From contig CAJTRI010000012.1 of NCBI GenBank assembly GCA_910578615.1, positions 41,055-105,054 of the forward strand: 64,000 nucleotides of DNA, read 5' to 3'. Within the stretch, counting starts at the first letter, position 1. Each line of letters begins with the position of its first letter. The position numbers and the translations under genes are program-made. Of the stretch, positions 32,663 through 41,988 are shown one piece after another. The notes under the pieces are model-generated. The model was not told the DNA's origin. It searched no databases and saw only the letters and a program-made list of their open reading frames with translations. The DNA is from an uncultured Duncaniella sp. (GTDB taxonomy: Bacteria > Bacteroidota > Bacteroidia > Bacteroidales > Muribaculaceae).

Positions 32663-35600
32663 TCAGTCTCGTTTGATTCCAAATAGTTCGCGTAAGGAGT
32701 TAAGTTTTCGTTTGAGCACAAAACCGACGCCGGTCTGTGTAATCTCACCTTCGAGAATACTCTCATAGCCTGTGTGGCGGAAGATACGGACATACATGGT
32801 ACCCGATCTATTGAGCAAATATTCAAACGAAATATCGTTTATAAGATTCTGAGAGAAATTCTCGTCAGCATCGGCATCAGTCGAATAGTTGCCTCCTACC
32901 ATAATCTTGAAGCGGTCATTGAACAGCGATTTGGAGATGCGATAGTTATAAGAGGTGGTTGTAGATGTGGAACCGTCAAATGTCCTGTCATACTGATCGA
33001 TTCCGAAAGATATATCTACACCTTTTATATTATTTGCGGCCCATGTGTTGAGCTGGGATGTTAGGAACGAGAACAACGGATTGCCACCGATATTTGCCGT
33101 TGCCTTTGTACCTGCGCCTGAATATACATTATATAGCAGCAGGTTCATGGCCTGATTGGCTCTTTGCTCAGGAGACATTGATACAAGTTCGTTCTGAACG
33201 GTGATGTCGTCATCGGTTGATAAGTCAAAAGCCACGTTCATATTCTCAAGAGTATTCGTGACCGAAAGTTTCACATCAAAATTAACCAGTCGTGAATTCT
33301 GTCCTGACTGTGTGACATTGGCACGCACTTCGTCAATCGCGATTACATTGAGTACAGGATTCATCATATCACCGTTGAAAGCTATATAGGAACCCTCCTG
33401 GAATTGGAAATTCTTCTCGCTCATAAACGGAGGGGTATATCTTACAAAGCCGCTATTAATATTCACTCGCCCGGTAAGTCTTTCTCCGTTCAGAGGTGAC
33501 ATAGTGAAGTCAAGATCTCCCGACGGTAAGACCTGTACCTTGTTTGAGCCTCCGGCTGAAAGATCTACATTTATGGTACACCCTTCGAGAAGATGCAGAT
33601 CTGCATTCAGGGCAAGCATCATGGCGTTTTTACGTATCGAGTCCGAACTTTCTGTCACAGCCGTGTCGGCAAACACTACGAAATGTACCATATCATCATT
33701 CGTAGTCTGCGTGATGGCATTCTGCGTAGCTGGCAGAACATATGTCACATTGGTATTTTCAAGAACCGATAGATCCGTTTTCACATTCATGAAGTCCATA
33801 GAGCCTTTTATCGATGCATCAAGGTTTATAAATGCCTTGCCATATACGTCAGCGCCCTTTGTTGCACGGTTACTGTTGACAATCTGCATGTTTTTGGCCT
33901 TCATCGACAAATCGACAAGAAGATTCGAGATGTTATGTGCATCTACAATACCGTCAATCACAAGAGGATTCTTATTCCACCCCTTTATAGCAAAATTCTT
34001 GAACGTCACCACGTTGCTGTCAACCGGTATTTTTTCTTCCGAGAAGGCAAACGAAGTTCCTATCATACCGACCTTCACGGCTGTCGTGTCGAAGTTGATA
34101 TAACCGTTGAATATCGGCGCCGAGAAATCACCTGTAATCTTCATCTTTCCGTTGAGCAGACCACTGAGTGAGGCAGTCTTGTTGGGAATAAACGGATTGA
34201 CAACATGGAGAGGAAACCTTACCATATTGAAGTCAAGAAGGAAAGGAGTGGCAAGGGTAGAATCATTTAAGACTCCGCTCGCTGTGATGGTCTTGACCGA
34301 GTCAACCATAAGAGAGACATCTGCCATAAGCCTTCCGCCGGGTGTATTCTCCACATTGACATCAAGATTGAAGTCGCCCACACGATCACGGCCATAATAT
34401 AGATCCGTCAGAGATATATTACCGTTACCCGTCATAAGAGGCTTATCATAACGGAAGCTCAGATCGGCACATAGATCACCCTTGACAGGCGGAGCAAAAG
34501 GATTGATCGAGAGCCAGTCTTGAAGTTTGATTCGTGAAATCTGCACCTTGACATCTTCCTGATGTCCGGGCATATCCTCTTCTTCCGAATGGGTAGTAAA
34601 TATCTTTACGAAACTATTGTCACCCGTAAGATTAAGATCGGCATCAATATGGTGGTTTACAAGGTCATAACTTATGAAGTTGTCTTTATTGAGAGTCCAT
34701 TTCTTATAGGCAATCATCGGTTTGTACGGCACAAGTCTCACAGTGACAATACTATCTTCTATCGATGCGTTAAGGCCTATGTTAAACCCCTTCTCGCCCT
34801 TGATATTTTCCTGTCTGAAAAATATGGACAGACGGTTCCATCCGGCAAAACCTGTTGCCGATACATGCGCAAAATCGTCAAAAGTTCCGGGTCGGTTGTT
34901 CATCTCCGCTTTATAAACAAGATAATCACCATGTTGTATGGCATTGAAAGCTACGGAATCCACACGCGTGCCCCCTACCTTCATGCCTGAAACCTTCGCA
35001 TCCATCATTATAAGTGAATCGTTTGATATTGATGCGAACAAATGTTTCATCGTCATATCAGAACCTTTAAGAAAGTCATATACCACGTTGTTCTGCCCCA
35101 TGTCGGCCATTAGAGCGAATTCCGGCAGAGCATCGCTTAGAGCCGGTACGTTTACACGCATGCTGTCAATCTGTCCCTTTATGAGTGACATAGCAGGAGT
35201 CAGCCTCTCAGCAACACCTATGACAGATGACGGAGATGAAAAATCAACATTCAAGTCCCCGTTCACCAAACGTGCTGTCGACCCCGTATTCTCAGACTTT
35301 AAAACAAGAGACAGAGGTGATGACGGATTAATCTTCATTCCGGAAAGCTCCCAATATAGATTGCCCACATCTGCGGTGATATCCATTCCCTGAGTAGCTA
35401 TATTGTAGAATCCAGAAGAAGCAAGTCTAAGATGACCACCATTGATTGAGTCAGACAGATGTAGCGTCACCAAGTTGATATCTCTAAAATCTCCGTCAAG
35501 ACTATAAATGACAGAATCTCCGTCAAGTGAGGCATCAAAAGAGACAGTTCCGTCGGCACCCGGGTTATGGCTTACAAGACTGCCTGCGGCCTCACCTGCA

Positions 35601-37369
35601 TGAAGGGTCGTCTTTAAAGAGATATCACTGTAATTTCGTCCTTGATAGACAGCATGGTCTATCTGAACGCCCGCATCAATAGAGGTTTTGCTATTCATCG
35701 GATTATAACCACGTCCGTCCACAGACAGACGTCCTGAGATCTCCCCCAGTCCGACTGTGGGGGGGAGAAAGAGATTAGCAGGAAAGCGGTCAAGAACCAC
35801 ATGCGCGTCATAATCCTCGGTACGGGCCGTCCATGTCCCATCAGCCGCAATACATCCACCACGTGTGGTCACCTCCATATCACCTCTTGCCTGTCCGGGG
35901 CTATATGTAACATCCCCGCTGATGGCAAGAGACGGAATCGAAGGGATCGGCAGAAACGCAAGCTGTCTGTCCGTAATAGAGGCGATAGCGCCTTCAACCT
36001 TCATGCTTCCACCAAGTTTGTCTGGGTTGAACGGATTATCCACCCTGCCATTCGCTTTAATCCTTGCCATCCCGGGCATATTCATCGATAAAGAATGTAC
36101 ATCAAGAGTTGATGCAGTACCATCCATATCAATAGATACAGAGAGCGGACGGAGAGGAGCAAGCGCGGCTCTCATGTCAGGAAAAGCGACAGAAATATCA
36201 TGGGGGTCGAAATGCCCCGAAGCTTTCAGTGCAAGAGGAATAGATGGCTCGGTTATGAAATCACCAATGCCCATCTCTCCGGTCAGACGGAGTGACGAAC
36301 GAAGTGTCTCGATGGAGAACCCCATTGCTTTCATCACATTGTCATCCATAGAGAAAACACCATCGGCATAAAGAGATATGCCACTGCGCTCTTTTGCCTG
36401 CAACTTTTTAAGCGGAATCCGTATCGATGTACCATGATTATAGAACGAGTCTATCTCTATCTCTATATCTGAGCACTTTATATAAGACATGTCAAGTCCG
36501 GGAGACGGAACAGCTCCACGTGAGGCATAAAGAGCCTCACGCCCCGTAAGGCGCAGCGTATCAGCCATTATAGTCCACATCTCTTGATCATGTGGCATTA
36601 CCGGCATTACAACAGTATCAGATGCCGTCTTGACTGATTCTGAGGAATATATATATGCAGCAGAAACGCTGTCGATGACAAGACTCTGTCCGAATATTTT
36701 CTTTGTCCGCATATCTACGGTAGCGTTACGCAGACGCGCATCCTCAATAAAACAACCAAGTGAGTCTATCACAGGCTTCATATCCATCGAATATGCGATA
36801 CGGCTCATCCTTATGTCTCCGGCCCTTATGGCCCACGGAGTCCCGGCAACAGTGTCGACAGGGGCCTCCGTTGTGTCCTCCAACAAACGCATCCAGACAT
36901 TCGCTCCATCAATATCCGCGCGCCTCAGGTCTATCTCTCCTCCTTTAAGGTCTATGGCCGCCCCGTCAATCACCCCTCGATCCACATCGGCTCTCAGCCA
37001 CATTATTGAATCGGTATTTCCCATCTGGTAGAACGCGCTGTCAAGCTCTACACGTGTTATGTCAATCACGCCATGGATCAGAGGAAGAATCTTGACACTC
37101 GCCGCTGCCGACCTCGCAGTAAGCATCGTATCGGCATTTTCCTGAATGACAATGACATCATCGAGACTCACCTTCAACGGGAAGCCAAGACGAAAGCGCC
37201 CTATGCCTACCTTCATGCCGGTACTTTCACTAATCTTGCCAGTCACAATCTTTACAGCCTTATCCTGAACGAACGGGATATAAAGAAACACGGGAATGAG
37301 TAAGACCAGAATTATCAGTCCAAGCAGAAATCTGAAAAAATATTTTGCAATCTTGCGAGTCAAAGCCAT
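32663..37369 (-). CDS. tamB: TamB-like translocation and assembly protein
   Basis: The 1568-residue protein has one N-terminal membrane helix (about residues 10-31) and a very long periplasmic beta-rich part with repeated AsmA/TamB-like strands. The C-terminal ~450 residues form the DUF490/TamB domain (for example FQFQEGSYIAFNGDMMNP and ALNLLLYN-like segments near the end). It is the inner-membrane-anchored bridge of the TAM complex and probably a lipid-conducting groove. It is followed directly by tamL, forming an operon with a TAGTTTTG element upstream. Confidence 0.93.
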   Translation of the reverse strand: MALTRKIAKYFFRFLLGLIILVLLIPVFLYIPFVQDKAVKIVTGKISESTGMKVGIGRFRLGFPLKVSLDDVIVIQENADTMLTARSAAASVKILPLIHGVIDITRVELDSAFYQMGNTDSIMWLRADVDRGVIDGAAIDLKGGEIDLRRADIDGANVWMRLLEDTTEAPVDTVAGTPWAIRAGDIRMSRIAYSMDMKPVIDSLGCFIEDARLRNATVDMRTKKIFGQSLVIDSVSAAYIYSSESVKTASDTVVMPVMPHDQEMWTIMADTLRLTGREALYASRGAVPSPGLDMSYIKCSDIEIEIDSFYNHGTSIRIPLKKLQAKERSGISLYADGVFSMDDNVMKAMGFSIETLRSSLRLTGEMGIGDFITEPSIPLALKASGHFDPHDISVAFPDMRAALAPLRPLSVSIDMDGTASTLDVHSLSMNMPGMARIKANGRVDNPFNPDKLGGSMKVEGAIASITDRQLAFLPIPSIPSLAISGDVTYSPGQARGDMEVTTRGGCIAADGTWTARTEDYDAHVVLDRFPANLFLPPTVGLGEISGRLSVDGRGYNPMNSKTSIDAGVQIDHAVYQGRNYSDISLKTTLHAGEAAGSLVSHNPGADGTVSFDASLDGDSVIYSLDGDFRDINLVTLHLSDSINGGHLRLASSGFYNIATQGMDITADVGNLYWELSGMKINPSSPLSLVLKSENTGSTARLVNGDLNVDFSSPSSVIGVAERLTPAMSLIKGQIDSMRVNVPALSDALPEFALMADMGQNNVVYDFLKGSDMTMKHLFASISNDSLIMMDAKVSGMKVGGTRVDSVAFNAIQHGDYLVYKAEMNNRPGTFDDFAHVSATGFAGWNRLSIFFRQENIKGEKGFNIGLNASIEDSIVTVRLVPYKPMIAYKKWTLNKDNFISYDLVNHHIDADLNLTGDNSFVKIFTTHSEEEDMPGHQEDVKVQISRIKLQDWLSINPFAPPVKGDLCADLSFRYDKPLMTGNGNISLTDLYYGRDRVGDFNLDVNVENTPGGRLMADVSLMVDSVKTITASGVLNDSTLATPFLLDFNMVRFPLHVVNPFIPNKTASLSGLLNGKMKITGDFSAPIFNGYINFDTTAVKVGMIGTSFAFSEEKIPVDSNVVTFKNFAIKGWNKNPLVIDGIVDAHNISNLLVDLSMKAKNMQIVNSNRATKGADVYGKAFINLDASIKGSMDFMNVKTDLSVLENTNVTYVLPATQNAITQTTNDDMVHFVVFADTAVTESSDSIRKNAMMLALNADLHLLEGCTINVDLSAGGSNKVQVLPSGDLDFTMSPLNGERLTGRVNINSGFVRYTPPFMSEKNFQFQEGSYIAFNGDMMNPVLNVIAIDEVRANVTQSGQNSRLVNFDVKLSVTNTLENMNVAFDLSTDDDITVQNELVSMSPEQRANQAMNLLLYNVYSGAGTKATANIGGNPLFSFLTSQLNTWAANNIKGVDISFGIDQYDRTFDGSTSTTTSYNYRISKSLFNDRFKIMVGGNYSTDADADENFSQNLINDISFEYLLNRSGTMYVRIFRHTGYESILEGEITQTGVGFVLKRKLNSLRELFGIKRD

Positions 37370-37386
37370 AATGGACGAATTATTTT

Positions 37387-37394
37387 CAAAACTA
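37387..37394 (-). promoter_or_regulatory. tamB -7 promoter element (TAGTTTTG)
   Basis: TAGTTTTG on the minus strand lies 18 bases upstream of the tamB start; no matching TTTG at the -33 distance. Confidence 0.5.
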
Positions 37395-37472
37395 TCGGCA
37401 AGAGATATAAGCCCTTGTCTTTATTACATAACTTAACAACCCTTAACGTGCATGATTGGTTCAGGAGCCGAA

Positions 37473-37521
37473 AACAAAAAAACTCTCGCGGCAATCTTCT
37501 TATAATGGAAGCGGCGAGAGT
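37473..37521 (-). terminator. Terminator after the winged-helix gene
   Basis: ACTCTCGC (37489-37482 as read in complement, arms 37482-37489 and 37514-37521) forms an 8-bp stem around 24 bases, followed on the minus strand by a run of seven T and then GTTTTC. Confidence 0.65.
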
Positions 37522-37589
37522 AATATGAGGTTAAGTCAATCCCCCTATGGGGTAATCCGACTTTTTCGGGAGATGCGACTGAGGCATAT

Positions 37590-37808
37590 TCAGCAATTCT
37601 GTACCAGAGAAACAATAAGTTCCTTGCCGTCCTCTCCGATCACAAAGTTTACCTTGCCTTCACGGGCAAGCCATCCAAGGGCAGCAAAAAGCTCTCTGTC
37701 GTTTTTAAGCTTGGCAAGCTTTTTGAGCTGTTTTGTATCAACAGCCTCGACTTCATTAAGAGCCGCCCATACACTGCCTGCATTGAGGCCGATAGTATCA
37801 GTGTTCAT
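37590..37808 (-). CDS. Small winged-helix protein (DUF2582-like)
   Basis: The 72-residue protein matches the DUF2582 winged-helix family: NAGSVWAALNEVEAVDTKQLKKLAKLKNDRE then AALGWLAREGKVNFV. Such proteins are abundant in Bacteroidales; the function is unknown, perhaps nucleic-acid binding. It is monocistronic, with a terminator downstream. Confidence 0.83.
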   Translation of the reverse strand: MNTDTIGLNAGSVWAALNEVEAVDTKQLKKLAKLKNDRELFAALGWLAREGKVNFVIGEDGKELIVSLVQNC

Positions 37809-37899
37809 TGTTTAAAATTTATTAGGTTAGAGTTATGTTGATTTGTACTAAGACAAAATATGAATTAGGGACAGCAGTAAATTCACAAAAATTTGTTAA

Positions 37900-37934
37900 A
37901 CCCTGTTCATTTTGACAACAAAAATGAACAGGGT
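37900..37934 (-). terminator. Terminator after the truncated amylase gene
   Basis: A perfect 14-bp stem, ACCCTGTTCATTTT (37900-37913) and AAAATGAACAGGGT (37921-37934), has a 7-base loop. On the minus strand it is followed by TTAACAAATTTTT. Confidence 0.75.
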
Positions 37935-37950
37935 CTGGTTCATATACTTC

Positions 37951-39201
37951 TTATTTTTCCAGAATATATGATGTCATCGGCATAAGTTGGCCGGAAACCA
38001 TGCCTTCTGCCACTTTGAACTTTATTCCGTAAACTTTATCGGTATATTCTCCGTCTGGCAATCCTGTCGGCAGATTCACGGTCTGAGGCTCTGATGTAAG
38101 ATTTACGAGAACCTCGCCCTTGTTGCCTCGTGCTACTCCGACAACAGCACCGTTATCACTTGACGAGACGACTTCGGATTCGCCACTCATCTCGCGACGG
38201 AACTTATTGACAGCTACGACCTCGGGATGCTTGAACTCGTCATTGCCTCTGGCTCCTACCTGGTTGTTACCCCAGTAATTTTCACGGGTGCTTCCGGCAG
38301 GACGACTGAAAAACAAAGGCGTGCCCTGACTACGTGCGGCAAGGAAGACCCAACCCATGCGGATTTGTTCGTCAGTCAGTCCGGCAGACTCATGCTGGTT
38401 GGCATATGTGTCATGAGATTCCACCCATGTGACGAGCTTGTCACCGCTCACAGGATGATGCCATATCAGAAGGCTGTCAGCCTTGAAATCACCTTTTTCG
38501 AGCACATTTCGTAGTGCATGTCCGTAACTGCTGGCCGTGAGCTTCATGTATTCTGAATATTCTTCTTCCTTGACATTCTTGTCTTGAAGCACCTCGCCAT
38601 AGAAGAAGAGGCTGTCAACAGGCACGGCAAGCCTGACGCCCTTGACATCCTCCCTGCCAGTGGCAACATCCCAGAAGTTGTTACGCTTGGCAAGGCTGTC
38701 AAGAGGATCCGAGGGAAGTCCGATATGTTTTGCTGTGTCATAGCGGAAACCTCTCACCCCGAGACTCAGAAGGTCGTTGACATAATTCATGTAATAAGCC
38801 TGAAAGTCGGGATTCTCTGTATTCACGTCAGGAAGACCGCCCATCTTGCCGGTAGTACATTGATAACGGTCGTTATAGTCAGTTATGTCATTCAGACCAT
38901 TGGCATGAAAGAGGTTCTCATGACCTCCGACAGCAGCATCGAGGTCAGGCAGCACGGCTGTGTGGTCAACCGCAGTATGGTTCGGAAGGACATCGACTAT
39001 GACCTTGACATTATATTTTGCAGCACTATCCATCATGGCCTTGAACTGGTCTCGTGACCCAAGAAGATAGTTGCCGATCTTCCAGTCAGTAGGCTGATAA
39101 TAGTAGTACCATTTGCCTTTCACTGAGTCTCCGGGCTGTGAGAAGAGCGCCATGCCGCCGTCCTCTCCGACAAAACAGGTGTTGGCAGGAGATGTCTGCA
39201 C
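37951..39201 (-). CDS. 5'-truncated AmyE-like GH13 alpha-amylase (probable pseudogene)
   Basis: From GTG 39201 the 416-codon frame matches AmyE-type GH13 amylases from the QTSP motif onward: conserved IVDVLPNH, nucleophile GFRYD (D155), acid/base YGEVLQD (E203) and SHD (D264), then the C-terminal beta domain. The signal peptide and first barrel strand, about 40 residues in relatives, are missing. The frame upstream of GTG holds only 20 non-matching codons before a stop. A separate ATG at 39233 opens with signal-like MNKLFPFVML but is out of frame. The pattern suggests a deletion that joined the original start to the middle of the first motif. All three catalytic residues remain, but a normal folded, secreted enzyme is unlikely. 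Confidence 0.8.
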   Translation of the reverse strand: MQTSPANTCFVGEDGGMALFSQPGDSVKGKWYYYYQPTDWKIGNYLLGSRDQFKAMMDSAAKYNVKVIVDVLPNHTAVDHTAVLPDLDAAVGGHENLFHANGLNDITDYNDRYQCTTGKMGGLPDVNTENPDFQAYYMNYVNDLLSLGVRGFRYDTAKHIGLPSDPLDSLAKRNNFWDVATGREDVKGVRLAVPVDSLFFYGEVLQDKNVKEEEYSEYMKLTASSYGHALRNVLEKGDFKADSLLIWHHPVSGDKLVTWVESHDTYANQHESAGLTDEQIRMGWVFLAARSQGTPLFFSRPAGSTRENYWGNNQVGARGNDEFKHPEVVAVNKFRREMSGESEVVSSSDNGAVVGVARGNKGEVLVNLTSEPQTVNLPTGLPDGEYTDKVYGIKFKVAEGMVSGQLMPMTSYILEK

Positions 39202-39290
39202 GTAAGCATAACAAACGGGAATAGTTTGTTCATAATCCGTTTTAAGTGTAAGTTGATATTTTTAAATGATTGGAAAGAATCTTAGGCAGC

Positions 39291-40148
39291 CTAAGCGTAG
39301 AGAGCCAGGGTAACAAGATAAATAAGAGAAGCAGGTATCACAAGAAGTGACGAGTCTATACGGTCAAGAATACCGCCGTGACCTGGAAGGAGTTTTCCCG
39401 AGTCCTTGACACCGAGAGTCCTTTTAACCAGAGATTCCACGAGGTCACCCCATGTAGCGAATATGCTGACAACAAGCCCCATACAACAAAGTGACTCGAT
39501 AGTGTAGCTTTCATACCATTCGCCAAAACAATATTTGAATATGAATGCCGACCCTATGGCAAAGAGTACTCCTCCTGCAAATCCCTCCCAGGTCTTTCCC
39601 GGAGAGATGCGTGGAAACAGCTTGTGACGTCCTATCATGGAGCCGACAAGAAATGCGCCTGTATCGCTAAGCCATATCATGATAAACATCGCCAGAAGAA
39701 GGGCCGCACCGTCGGGCAGAGTATAATACATTGACATCAGTCCGAGAGGAAGTGCGATGTAAAGCTGTCCCATGTAGGAGTATGCAAGGTTAGTGAGAGG
39801 AGAGGTCTCCTGACTGTAAAGCTGTGCGACAAGGCGCACTACAAGATACAGCAGATATACGGTAAAGAACGTGCCCCCGAGTACACGCGTTGTGAACGGT
39901 GACAACAGTTCGATATTTATACATCCCAGACCGGCCACAAGTATAAGTCCGCCGGCTATGTCAATAACGAGCGTGATGACATTCTCTCCTCCGGCAGATG
40001 CATTGCTCAGACCGTAAAACTCATTCAGAGCCAGAATTGCAATCAGGGAAAACAATGCGATAAACCACCATCCTCCTATAAGGACGGCTGCACAGATAAG
40101 GGCCACATATACGGCCCCGGTTATAGCGCGGAGAATAAGATTCTTCAT
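39291..40148 (-). CDS. cdsA: Phosphatidate cytidylyltransferase
   Basis: The 285-residue integral membrane protein has several hydrophobic helices and the CDP-diglyceride synthetase signature, here read in DTGAFLVGSMIGRHKL, SPGKTWEGFAGG and the terminal GHGGILDRIDSSL. It makes CDP-diacylglycerol from phosphatidate and CTP, the entry to phospholipid synthesis. A -7 element lies 21 bases upstream; a short CTTAGG/CCTAAG hairpin overlaps its stop codon. Confidence 0.94.
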   Translation of the reverse strand: MKNLILRAITGAVYVALICAAVLIGGWWFIALFSLIAILALNEFYGLSNASAGGENVITLVIDIAGGLILVAGLGCINIELLSPFTTRVLGGTFFTVYLLYLVVRLVAQLYSQETSPLTNLAYSYMGQLYIALPLGLMSMYYTLPDGAALLLAMFIMIWLSDTGAFLVGSMIGRHKLFPRISPGKTWEGFAGGVLFAIGSAFIFKYCFGEWYESYTIESLCCMGLVVSIFATWGDLVESLVKRTLGVKDSGKLLPGHGGILDRIDSSLLVIPASLIYLVTLALYA

Positions 40149-40168
40149 ACTGGCAGTAAAGTTTTCTG

Positions 40169-40176
40169 CAAAAATA
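40169..40176 (-). promoter_or_regulatory. cdsA -7 promoter element (TATTTTTG)
   Basis: TATTTTTG on the minus strand lies 21 bases upstream of cdsA; the -33 box is not clear. Confidence 0.5.
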
Positions 40177-40196
40177 GCAAAAAAAACCTAACTTGC

Positions 40197-40781
40197 CTAA
40201 ATATAATCCGAATTTTTAATTTCGTGAATGTCTACAAGACCAGTGGTTATGGCATAAATAGTAAGTCCTGCCGGTGAATGAATCTGCAACTTTGACGCTA
40301 TGTTGCGCCGATGTGTCATCACTGTATTTACAGAAACATTTATATCAGTGGCGATTTCCTTGTTTGACAGGCCTTTTACTATCCCGAGAACTACATCTTT
40401 CTCTCTTGGTGACAACTCGTCATTTTTTCTTACGTTTCCATATGTTCCGGCCTCACGATACAGCATCCTTCGCAGTTTTTTAAGGACATCGTATTCCGAG
40501 TCATACAGAGACACAGCTTCCTCAAAATCGTCAAGCTCTCCCGGTGCTGCAATAGCCGTCACAATAGGCAGTATACGGGCTTTGGTGTACTCTCTGACTA
40601 CAGCGATAGCCCGCAGGTCGGAAGCCTCGACAACGACCACGTCAGGATTAACAGATGTTATTGACGCGGCGGTTCCATCCGCACATCTGACCACGACACC
40701 CCCGATACTGCGTGCAATCGAATCAAAACCGCGTCTGATCAAAGGTGACCTGATAATTAGAGCTATAACACTGTCTGCCAT
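40197..40781 (-). CDS. LuxR-type regulator with degenerate receiver domain
   Basis: The C-terminal ~65 residues are a LuxR/NarL HTH: LSPREKDVVLGIVKGLSNKEIA then VSVNTVMTHRRNIASKL. The N-terminal ~120 residues resemble a receiver domain in length and strand pattern but lack the acidic pair after the first strand (VIALIIRSPLIRR). A phosphorylation site is therefore doubtful, and control may be by protein or ligand binding. It starts 4 bases after the hemerythrin gene, with which it likely functions. Confidence 0.85.
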   Translation of the reverse strand: MADSVIALIIRSPLIRRGFDSIARSIGGVVVRCADGTAASITSVNPDVVVVEASDLRAIAVVREYTKARILPIVTAIAAPGELDDFEEAVSLYDSEYDVLKKLRRMLYREAGTYGNVRKNDELSPREKDVVLGIVKGLSNKEIATDINVSVNTVMTHRRNIASKLQIHSPAGLTIYAITTGLVDIHEIKNSDYI

Positions 40782-40785
40782 AACA

Positions 40786-41475
40786 TCATATTTTGCCTGA
40801 TTCCAGCTCCTTCAATAAAGGCACGAGAATACAGTCCTCTATCTGCGCGTGTTTTTGTAGGTCATACTCGCAATTGTATATATCCACCAAGACATCATAC
40901 ATTCGATACGGAACCGACGTGGTATAGTAACGCAATATGATATTTTTAAGCTCGTTGAGTTTCCCCTCCACATCATGGTCATGCTGGCGGCTGAAAAGAT
41001 CCACATTGTAGCATCTTGTATCACCATCTTCAACAAGGGCTACCGCATATGGAAACAGATGGTTCTCCTCATAACGAAAATGCACCTCGACCTGACGGAT
41101 ATAGTCATCAAAATATTTTACTATCACCGGGTTTACATCCGAGTGGGCAGGATCGAGAGCAGCCATAAGGTTCACACGTATATGTGGAAACTTATAATTC
41201 AGATAGTAATCATGGGAGTTGTGAAGGAAGACCGCGATTTCCACAGGCGATATGCCTGAAAGAGATTTGTGGTCAATCTCTCCCGAGAGGAGAAAATTGA
41301 CCACAAGCAGAAAGACGTCTACATTTATTCCAGAAGAAGCACACAACTCCCCTATCGACTTGCCGCCAAAACCCAATGGAAGAGAAAAACGACTCAATAC
41401 CGGCAGAATATCATAGTCGGCATTGATAAGATCTACCACACTGTCGGCAGCGGTGAAGAGGGGTATGATTCTCAC
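40786..41475 (-). CDS. Hemerythrin-domain protein
   Basis: The 229-residue protein has an N-terminal ScdA/YtfE-like segment (residues 1-70, with FGGKSIGEL where relatives hold a Cys-type motif) and a four-helix hemerythrin-like domain. Metal-ligand patterns are HNSHDYY, HFRYEENHLF, RQHDHD and HAQIED, consistent with a di-iron site. Related proteins repair iron-sulfur clusters or sense oxygen or nitric oxide. It overlaps the DUF5606 gene by four bases and is followed by the LuxR-type gene. Confidence 0.85.
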   Translation of the reverse strand: MRIIPLFTAADSVVDLINADYDILPVLSRFSLPLGFGGKSIGELCASSGINVDVFLLVVNFLLSGEIDHKSLSGISPVEIAVFLHNSHDYYLNYKFPHIRVNLMAALDPAHSDVNPVIVKYFDDYIRQVEVHFRYEENHLFPYAVALVEDGDTRCYNVDLFSRQHDHDVEGKLNELKNIILRYYTTSVPYRMYDVLVDIYNCEYDLQKHAQIEDCILVPLLKELESGKI

Positions 41476-41903
41476 TTTCCTTCTTCTGTTTCAGGGGCTT
41501 CTTCATCAACCTCCTTTTCTGCAAAATCCGTGATGCCGGCAGCAAGCAGAAGGTTGTACCATGAGAAAAGCTTCTTGATATCCGTGGTATAGACACGCTC
41601 CTTGTCAAACTCAGGAAGTATGGTCTCGAAGTACTCGCGCACCTTTTCGTCTGAGCCGAGCGCTTTAACGTCAACAGGATTTCCATCGTTCTTCTCCTTG
41701 ACAGCTTCAAGAACCCCGCTGAGAGGAGTATCACCTTCGGTGGTATAGATGGATATGTCTCCGAGAGAGATGACCTTGTCATGAGCATAGGCCGGTGTGC
41801 GTTTGCCTGTTGAGACTCCCTCTACGATAAGCATGTTTTTGCCACGATTGACGAGGCGGTAAAGACCGGGACGCCCGGATATAGAAAGGATGTTTTTAAG
41901 CAT
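41472..41903 (-). CDS. DUF5606 domain protein
   Basis: The 143-residue protein begins LKNILSISGRPGLYRLVNRGKN and has a helical domain (VREYFETILPEFDKERVYTTDIKKLFSWYNLLL) typical of DUF5606, a family confined to Bacteroidetes. The acidic tail is disordered. The function is unknown. It is the first gene of a three-gene operon with hemerythrin and LuxR-type genes, expressed from a consensus promoter. Confidence 0.88.
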   Translation of the reverse strand: MLKNILSISGRPGLYRLVNRGKNMLIVEGVSTGKRTPAYAHDKVISLGDISIYTTEGDTPLSGVLEAVKEKNDGNPVDVKALGSDEKVREYFETILPEFDKERVYTTDIKKLFSWYNLLLAAGITDFAEKEVDEEAPETEEGK

Positions 41904-41935
41904 ATTCTGTTAATCTGGTTTAGTAATTTGAGTTG

Positions 41936-41966
41936 CAAAGTTAGTCAATCTTGGAATATGGGCAAA
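41936..41966 (-). promoter_or_regulatory. Promoter of the DUF5606-hemerythrin-LuxR operon (TTTG-N19-TAACTTTG)
   Basis: TTTG (41966-41963), exactly 19 bases, then TAACTTTG (41943-41936) on the minus strand, 33 bases before the start. Confidence 0.8.
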
Positions 41967-41988
41967 AGATTGGATTAAAAAATACGTC

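Noticed and set aside
32663..37369. Long opposite-strand open frames inside tamB, fbp and other genes
   Set aside because: They are shadows of real genes with no family motifs, no promoters and no conserved start context.
39281..39295. CTTAGG-CAG-CCTAAG hairpin at the cdsA stop as a terminator
   Set aside because: The stem is only 6 bp with a 3-base loop and has no T-run, so I did not list it as a separate feature.
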